Of a stretch of 64,000 nt of DNA, positions 59,976 through 64,000 are shown piece by piece. Below the pieces are notes generated by a model, which saw only the letters and a program-made list of their open reading frames with translations, was not told the origin of the DNA and did not search any database. Both the position numbers and the translations under genes were made by a program. The DNA comes from Pseudomonas sp. Root562 (GTDB taxonomy: Bacteria; Pseudomonadota; Gammaproteobacteria; Pseudomonadales; Pseudomonadaceae), in the NCBI RefSeq assembly GCF_001427125.1, contig NZ_LMGK01000023.1, positions 186,220 through 250,219 of the forward strand, read 5' to 3'. Each line of letters begins with the position of its first letter. Position 1 is the stretch's first letter.

Positions 59976-60462
59976 GCTTGACCTGCAAATCGCCACCGAA
60001 GCCAGCGCCCCTAGCGAAGCCGAGTTCCGCCAGTGGTGCGAACTGGCCCTGCGCCAGCGTACGGCGGATTCGGAAATGACCATTCGCCTGGTCGACGAAG
60101 CCGAAGGCCGCGAGCTGAACCACACCTGGCGGCAAAAGGATTACGCGACCAACGTCCTGTCGTTCCCGGCGGACGTGCCGGACGAGTTTCTCGACATCCC
60201 GCTACTGGGCGATCTGGTGATCTGCGTGGCCGTGGTTGAACGCGAAGCTGCTGAACAAGGCAAGGAACTCAAGGCCCATTGGGCACATCTGGTGATTCAT
60301 GGCTGCTTGCATCTGTTGGGTTACGACCATATAGATGACGAGGAAGCCGAAGAAATGGAAGCACTGGAACGAACGTTGCTTGCTGAACTGGGCTTTCCCG
60401 ATCCGTACGCGGACGACGAAACCGACGCATTCCCTACCGAAACAACAAAGGATTCAGAGTAA
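59968..60462 (+). CDS. ybeY: Endoribonuclease YbeY (16S rRNA maturation)
   Basis: A 164-residue metalloprotein. The zinc-binding H-x3-H-x5-H motif is in HLVIHGCLHLLGYDH; WRQKDYATNVLSFPADVPDE is the conserved upstream block. The ATG at 59968 overlaps the phoH-like stop, suggesting coupling. The acidic tail (after about residue 140) is longer than in E. coli. Confidence 0.96.
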   Translation: MLELDLQIATEASAPSEAEFRQWCELALRQRTADSEMTIRLVDEAEGRELNHTWRQKDYATNVLSFPADVPDEFLDIPLLGDLVICVAVVEREAAEQGKELKAHWAHLVIHGCLHLLGYDHIDDEEAEEMEALERTLLAELGFPDPYADDETDAFPTETTKDSE

Positions 60463-60467
60463 TCGCT

Positions 60468-61307
60468 ATGAGCGAAGATCGATCGAGCAACGGGCAGAAG
60501 TCATGGCTGGGTAAGCTCACCCAGGCTTTTGCCCACGAGCCGAAAAACCGCCAGGAGCTGCTGGAGCTTCTGCGCGATGCACACCAGAACAAACTGTTGG
60601 ACAGCGAAGCGCTGGCCATCGTCGAAGGCGCCATCCAGGTTGCAGACCTGCAAGTACGGGACATCATGGTCCCGCGTTCGCAGATGATCAGCATCAAGGC
60701 GACCCAGACACCCCGCGAGTTCCTCCCGGCCGTCGTCGACTCGGCTCACTCCCGTTACCCGGTCATCGGCGAAAGCCACGATGACGTAATGGGCGTGTTG
60801 TTGGCCAAGGACTTGCTGCCGTTGATCCTCAAGGAGAACGGCGACAGCTTCAACATCAAGGATCTGCTGCGCCCGGCCACCTTCGTGCCGGAGTCCAAGC
60901 GCCTGAACGTGTTGCTGCGCGAGTTCCGCGCCAACCACAACCACATGGCCATCGTCATTGACGAATACGGCGGCGTGGCCGGTCTGGTGACGATCGAAGA
61001 CGTGCTGGAACAGATCGTCGGCGATATCGAGGACGAGCACGACGTCGAAGAAGACAGCTACATCAAGCCGCTGCCTAGCGGTGACTTCCTGATCAAGGCC
61101 CTGACGCCGATCGAGAACTTCAACGAGTTCTTCGACAGCGAATTCTCCAATGATGAATTCGACACCGTCGGTGGCCTGGTGATGAGCGCGTTCGGGCACC
61201 TGCCCAAACGCAACGAAATCACCGAAATCGGCACCTACCGTTTCCGTATCCTGAATGCCGACAGCCGTCGGATTCACTTGCTGCGCCTGACGCCCATTGC
61301 TCGCTAA
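60468..61307 (+). CDS. corC: CorC/HlyC-type CBS protein
   Basis: A 279-residue cytoplasmic protein with two CBS domains (VRDIMVPRSQMISIKATQTP and RPATFVPESKRLNVLLREFR) and a C-terminal CorC_HlyC domain (FDSEFSNDEFDTVGGLVMSA). Linked to magnesium and cobalt efflux; it lacks the DUF21 membrane domain of full transporters. Located 5 nt after ybeY. Confidence 0.95.
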   Translation: MSEDRSSNGQKSWLGKLTQAFAHEPKNRQELLELLRDAHQNKLLDSEALAIVEGAIQVADLQVRDIMVPRSQMISIKATQTPREFLPAVVDSAHSRYPVIGESHDDVMGVLLAKDLLPLILKENGDSFNIKDLLRPATFVPESKRLNVLLREFRANHNHMAIVIDEYGGVAGLVTIEDVLEQIVGDIEDEHDVEEDSYIKPLPSGDFLIKALTPIENFNEFFDSEFSNDEFDTVGGLVMSAFGHLPKRNEITEIGTYRFRILNADSRRIHLLRLTPIAR

Positions 61308-61315
61308 GGATTGAA

Positions 61316-62839
61316 ATGCGCTGGACAACCCGCCCCGGCTGGCCCGGTAACCTGCTGGCCGTGGCGGCCGGTGCAATCACCACCCTGGCGCTGGCGCCAT
61401 TCGATATCTGGCCACTGGCATTGCTGGCCGTCGGGCTTTTCTATGCCGGCCTGCGCGAGCTGACTCCACGCCAGGCCCTGGGCCGTGGCTGGTGCTTCGG
61501 CTTCGGCCTGTTCGGTGCCGGCACCAGCTGGATCTACTACAGCATTCACCACTTCGGTGGCGCATCGGTGCTGCTGGCCGGTTTCCTGATGCTGATTTTC
61601 ACGGCGGCGATTGCCTGGTTCTTCGCCCTGCCGGCCTGGCTTTGGGCGCGCTGGCTGCGACGCAACGAAGCTCCGCTGGCGGATGCCCTGGCGTTTGCGG
61701 CGCTCTGGGTCGGCCAGGAAGCCTTTCGCGGCTGGTTCCTGACCGGTTTCCCCTGGCTGTATTCCGGTTACAGCCAGCTCGATGGCCCGCTGGCCGGGCT
61801 CGCCCCCGTCGGCGGGATGTGGCTGATTTCTTTCTCCCTGGCCCTGACCGCGGCCCTGATCTACAACGGCGTGCGTCTGATCCGCGCCGGGCGTAAAGGC
61901 TTCATCGTGATCGGTGCATTGTTGCTGGTCGCTCCGTGGATCGCCGGCATGGCCTTGAAGCACCACGCCTGGACCAGCCCGTCGGGCGCCCCCCTGAGTG
62001 TCGCGGCGATCCAGGGCAACATCGAACAGAGCATGAAGTGGGACCCGGCCCAGCTCAATGCGCAGCTCGCGCTGTACCGTGACATGAGCATGAGTTCCAA
62101 GCGCGTCGACCTGTTGATCTGGCCGGAGACCGCAGTCCCTGTGCTCAAGGAGTCCGCCCAGGGCTACCTGGACATGATGGGTGAGTTCGCGGCAAATCGG
62201 GATTCGGCCCTGATTACCGGTGTGCCGATTCGTGAAGTGGTCCATCAGCAGAAGCGCTATTTCAACGGCATTACCGTCGTCGGTGAAGGTGATGGCACCT
62301 ACCTCAAGCAAAAACTGGTGCCGTTTGGCGAATACGTGCCGTTGCAGGACGTGTTGCGCGGGCTGATTGCGTTCTTTGACCTGCCAATGTCGGACTTTGC
62401 CCGCGGCCCGGCCGATCAGCCGATGCTGCAAGCCAAGGGGTATCAGATTGCGCCATACATCTGCTACGAAGTGGTCTACCCGGAGTTCGCCGCTGGCCTG
62501 GCCGCCCAAAGCGACCTGCTGCTGACGATCAGCAACGACACCTGGTTCGGCACCTCCATCGGCCCGCTGCAACACTTGCAGATGGCGCAGATGCGCGCAC
62601 TGGAGGCCGGACGCTGGATGATCCGCGCTACCAACAACGGCGTCACCGGGCTGATCAACCCGTTTGGGCAGATCACCGAACAGATTCCGCAGTTCGAGCG
62701 CGGCATTTTGTATGGCGAAGTGGTGCCGATGCACAACCTGACGCCTTACCTGCAATGGCGCTCCTGGCCGCTGATCATCACCTGCGTGTTGCTGTTTGCC
62801 TGGGCATTGGTCGCTAACCGGATGGCCAAGACCGTTTAA
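61316..62839 (+). CDS. lnt: Apolipoprotein N-acyltransferase
   Basis: A 507-residue inner-membrane enzyme adding the third acyl chain to lipoproteins. Several N-terminal TM helices, then a nitrilase domain with the Glu-Lys-Cys triad: Glu in LLIWPETAVP, Lys in YLKQKLVPFGEYVP, Cys in APYICYEVVYPE. Eight nt after corC. Confidence 0.97.
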   Translation: MRWTTRPGWPGNLLAVAAGAITTLALAPFDIWPLALLAVGLFYAGLRELTPRQALGRGWCFGFGLFGAGTSWIYYSIHHFGGASVLLAGFLMLIFTAAIAWFFALPAWLWARWLRRNEAPLADALAFAALWVGQEAFRGWFLTGFPWLYSGYSQLDGPLAGLAPVGGMWLISFSLALTAALIYNGVRLIRAGRKGFIVIGALLLVAPWIAGMALKHHAWTSPSGAPLSVAAIQGNIEQSMKWDPAQLNAQLALYRDMSMSSKRVDLLIWPETAVPVLKESAQGYLDMMGEFAANRDSALITGVPIREVVHQQKRYFNGITVVGEGDGTYLKQKLVPFGEYVPLQDVLRGLIAFFDLPMSDFARGPADQPMLQAKGYQIAPYICYEVVYPEFAAGLAAQSDLLLTISNDTWFGTSIGPLQHLQMAQMRALEAGRWMIRATNNGVTGLINPFGQITEQIPQFERGILYGEVVPMHNLTPYLQWRSWPLIITCVLLFAWALVANRMAKTV

Positions 62840-62870
62840 ACCTGACCTGCCTATGTGATGAGCGGGCCTT

Positions 62871-62920
62871 TTGTGGCGAAAGGGCTTTTGTGGCAGGGGA
62901 GCTTGCTCCCTCGCCACAGG
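62871..62920. repeat. REP-type element
   Basis: TTGTGGCGAAAGGGCTTTTG then TGGCAGGGGAGCTTGCTCCC and TCGCCACAGG: a hairpin with GGGAGCTTGCTCCC core and partial duplicate of its left edge. Confidence 0.75.
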
Positions 62921-62936
62921 TTGTCAATCGATAGAC

Positions 62937-63698
62937 CTATCGATAAAACAACGAATACCCCACCTGCCCCACCGCCTCGTTCATCATCTGCCCGCTCTGC
63001 CAGATCGACTTGAACTCCGGCAACCAGCCACCCAGCGGTCGGGCGTTGTCCGTTCCCAAAAAGCCCGTCGGTGCCGGCACCACCTCAAACCCGGCCTTGC
63101 GGAAACTCCAGGCTGCTCGCGGCATGTGCCAGGCGTGAGTCACCAGCACCACGCGCTTGACCCCTACGGGTAACAGCACCTGGGCACTGAACTGCGCGTT
63201 TTCCCAGGTCGTGCGGCTGCGACCTTCCTGCCAGCGCACCGACACGCCGAAATCATCGCGCAAGGAGTCAGCCATCAATTGGGCCTCGGTGGGTGGCGTA
63301 CCGTAATGCAAACCGCCGCTGGTCAAGATCGGCAGGCCTGAAGCTTTGGCCAGCCGCGCGGCATAGCGTTGACGTTCCAGGCCCACCCCGGTCGGCTGAT
63401 CGGCGCCCCAAGCCGAATCACCGCGCTCGCGCCCCGAGCCCAGCACCACAATCGCATCAGCGTGTTGCGCCAGTGTTGCCCATTCGCTGAGCGCCAGCGG
63501 CGGCTCTCGCTCCAGCAGTGCCGCGCTCCATTGCACGAAAATCGGCAAGCTCATCAGCCAAAAGCCGCCAAAACCCAAGGCAAAACACACGGCAGCCAAC
63601 TTTGGTCTGGAGCGGCGCCACCACCAGGCAAGCGCCAGCAGCAGCAACAGAAGGCCCGGCGGCAAGAGAAGTTGTTTCACGAAATAACGAAAAGGCAT
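62937..63698 (-). CDS. YdcF/ElyC family (DUF218) membrane protein
   Basis: A 253-residue protein with two N-terminal TM helices (LLLPPGLLLLLLALAWWW and VCFALGFGGFWLMSLPIF) and a DUF218 domain (ADAIVVLGSGRERG, RQRYAARLAKASGLPILTSG, RSRTTWENAQFSAQVLL, LVTHAWHMPRAAWSFRKAGF). ElyC of E. coli supports peptidoglycan synthesis via undecaprenyl phosphate. Start at 63698 removes an unrelated upstream extension. Confidence 0.92.
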   Translation of the reverse strand: MPFRYFVKQLLLPPGLLLLLLALAWWWRRSRPKLAAVCFALGFGGFWLMSLPIFVQWSAALLEREPPLALSEWATLAQHADAIVVLGSGRERGDSAWGADQPTGVGLERQRYAARLAKASGLPILTSGGLHYGTPPTEAQLMADSLRDDFGVSVRWQEGRSRTTWENAQFSAQVLLPVGVKRVVLVTHAWHMPRAAWSFRKAGFEVVPAPTGFLGTDNARPLGGWLPEFKSIWQSGQMMNEAVGQVGYSLFYR

Positions 63699-63802
63699 CG
63701 AGCATCTCCATAAAGATGCCCGAAGCCTAAGTGGGTTGATGCAGTGCGACAATGAATACGCAAGGACTATGCTTCAAAAAACCCTGGAGCATGGCTCGAT
63801 AC

Positions 63803-64000
63803 CTACTTGAACTGCATAGACCGGACCTTTACCGCGTCTCTGCCAGGTACCTTGTCCTTGAGCCAGATAATCTTGGCTGAGCGTGGTGCGTCGAGTTGCT
63901 TTACTGCCTCGGACAAGCATCCGTGTGTCTCACGCTCACTGCGATCCAGATACGCCTTGACCAAAGCAAACTCAGCGGGGCTCAAACCACGCAATTCCAG
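63803..64000 (-). CDS. Unidentified protein, C-terminal part (cut by window edge)
   Basis: The minus-strand frame is open from the right edge to a stop at 63803 and gives ELRGLSPAEFALVKAYLDRS, ETHGCLSEAVKQLDAPRSAK and IIWLKDKVPGRDAVKVRSMQ. A TTG at 63994 could be a start, but the frame continues beyond the window. I do not recognise the family. Confidence 0.5.
   Translation of the reverse strand: MELRGLSPAEFALVKAYLDRSERETHGCLSEAVKQLDAPRSAKIIWLKDKVPGRDAVKVRSMQFK

Overview
The window looks like a chromosomal segment of a fluorescens-group Pseudomonas. The right third follows the P. aeruginosa gene order remembered as PA3961-PA3984: hrpB, lipoprotein, CDF transporter, Lrp regulator, DUF2788, rluE, amn, aidB-like, ladS, thiD, thiE, hemL, Sel1/TPR protein, DUF1820, miaB, phoH, ybeY, corC, lnt. 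It carries the REP/REPIN hairpins usual in this group. No tRNA or rRNA gene was recognised.

Region 1 (1-13.5 kb) is accessory. It holds a TetR-controlled operon (GST, alpha/beta hydrolase, quinone oxidoreductase), a complete mexEF-oprN-type RND efflux operon whose MexT-like activator is cut down to its DNA-binding domain, a second TetR gene, a MarR/NTF2-like pair sharing an operator, a second GST, and an NmrA-like reductase behind a palindrome-containing promoter. A frameshifted SRAP/YedK relic follows.

Region 2 (14.2-27.5 kb) is a catabolic cluster. Its parts are a SnoaL-like protein, an MHS-type MFS transporter, two LysR regulators, an EthD-like protein, a flavin reductase with an acyl-CoA-dehydrogenase-fold monooxygenase, an OprD porin, a complete Rieske dioxygenase (alpha, beta, reductase), an amidase and a second FMN protein. 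The gene set closely resembles the indole-3-acetate (iac) cluster, but no classical SDR (iacE) is present and the control is by LysR proteins. Substrate assignment is inference.

Region 3 (27.5-42.07 kb) is a lower-GC mosaic. It contains IS21-type and other gene relics, broken LysE, TonB-receptor and chemoreceptor genes, an intact IS1182-family element with perfect 19-bp ends, an Mrr-like nuclease, a RES-domain toxin-like protein and a three-gene SMC/ABC-ATPase operon with Lamassu / ABC-three-component architecture. At its right edge the native, GC-rich hrpB is cut off inside the DEFH helicase box. A complete, divergent, lower-GC hrpB with its own promoter lies 6 kb away in the same orientation, so the island seems to have disrupted hrpB and brought a replacement.

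Region 4 (42.07-64 kb) is conserved core: metal export, regulation, rRNA pseudouridylation, AMP breakdown, the LadS hybrid sensor, thiamine and heme synthesis, tRNA modification, ribosome maturation and lipoprotein acylation.
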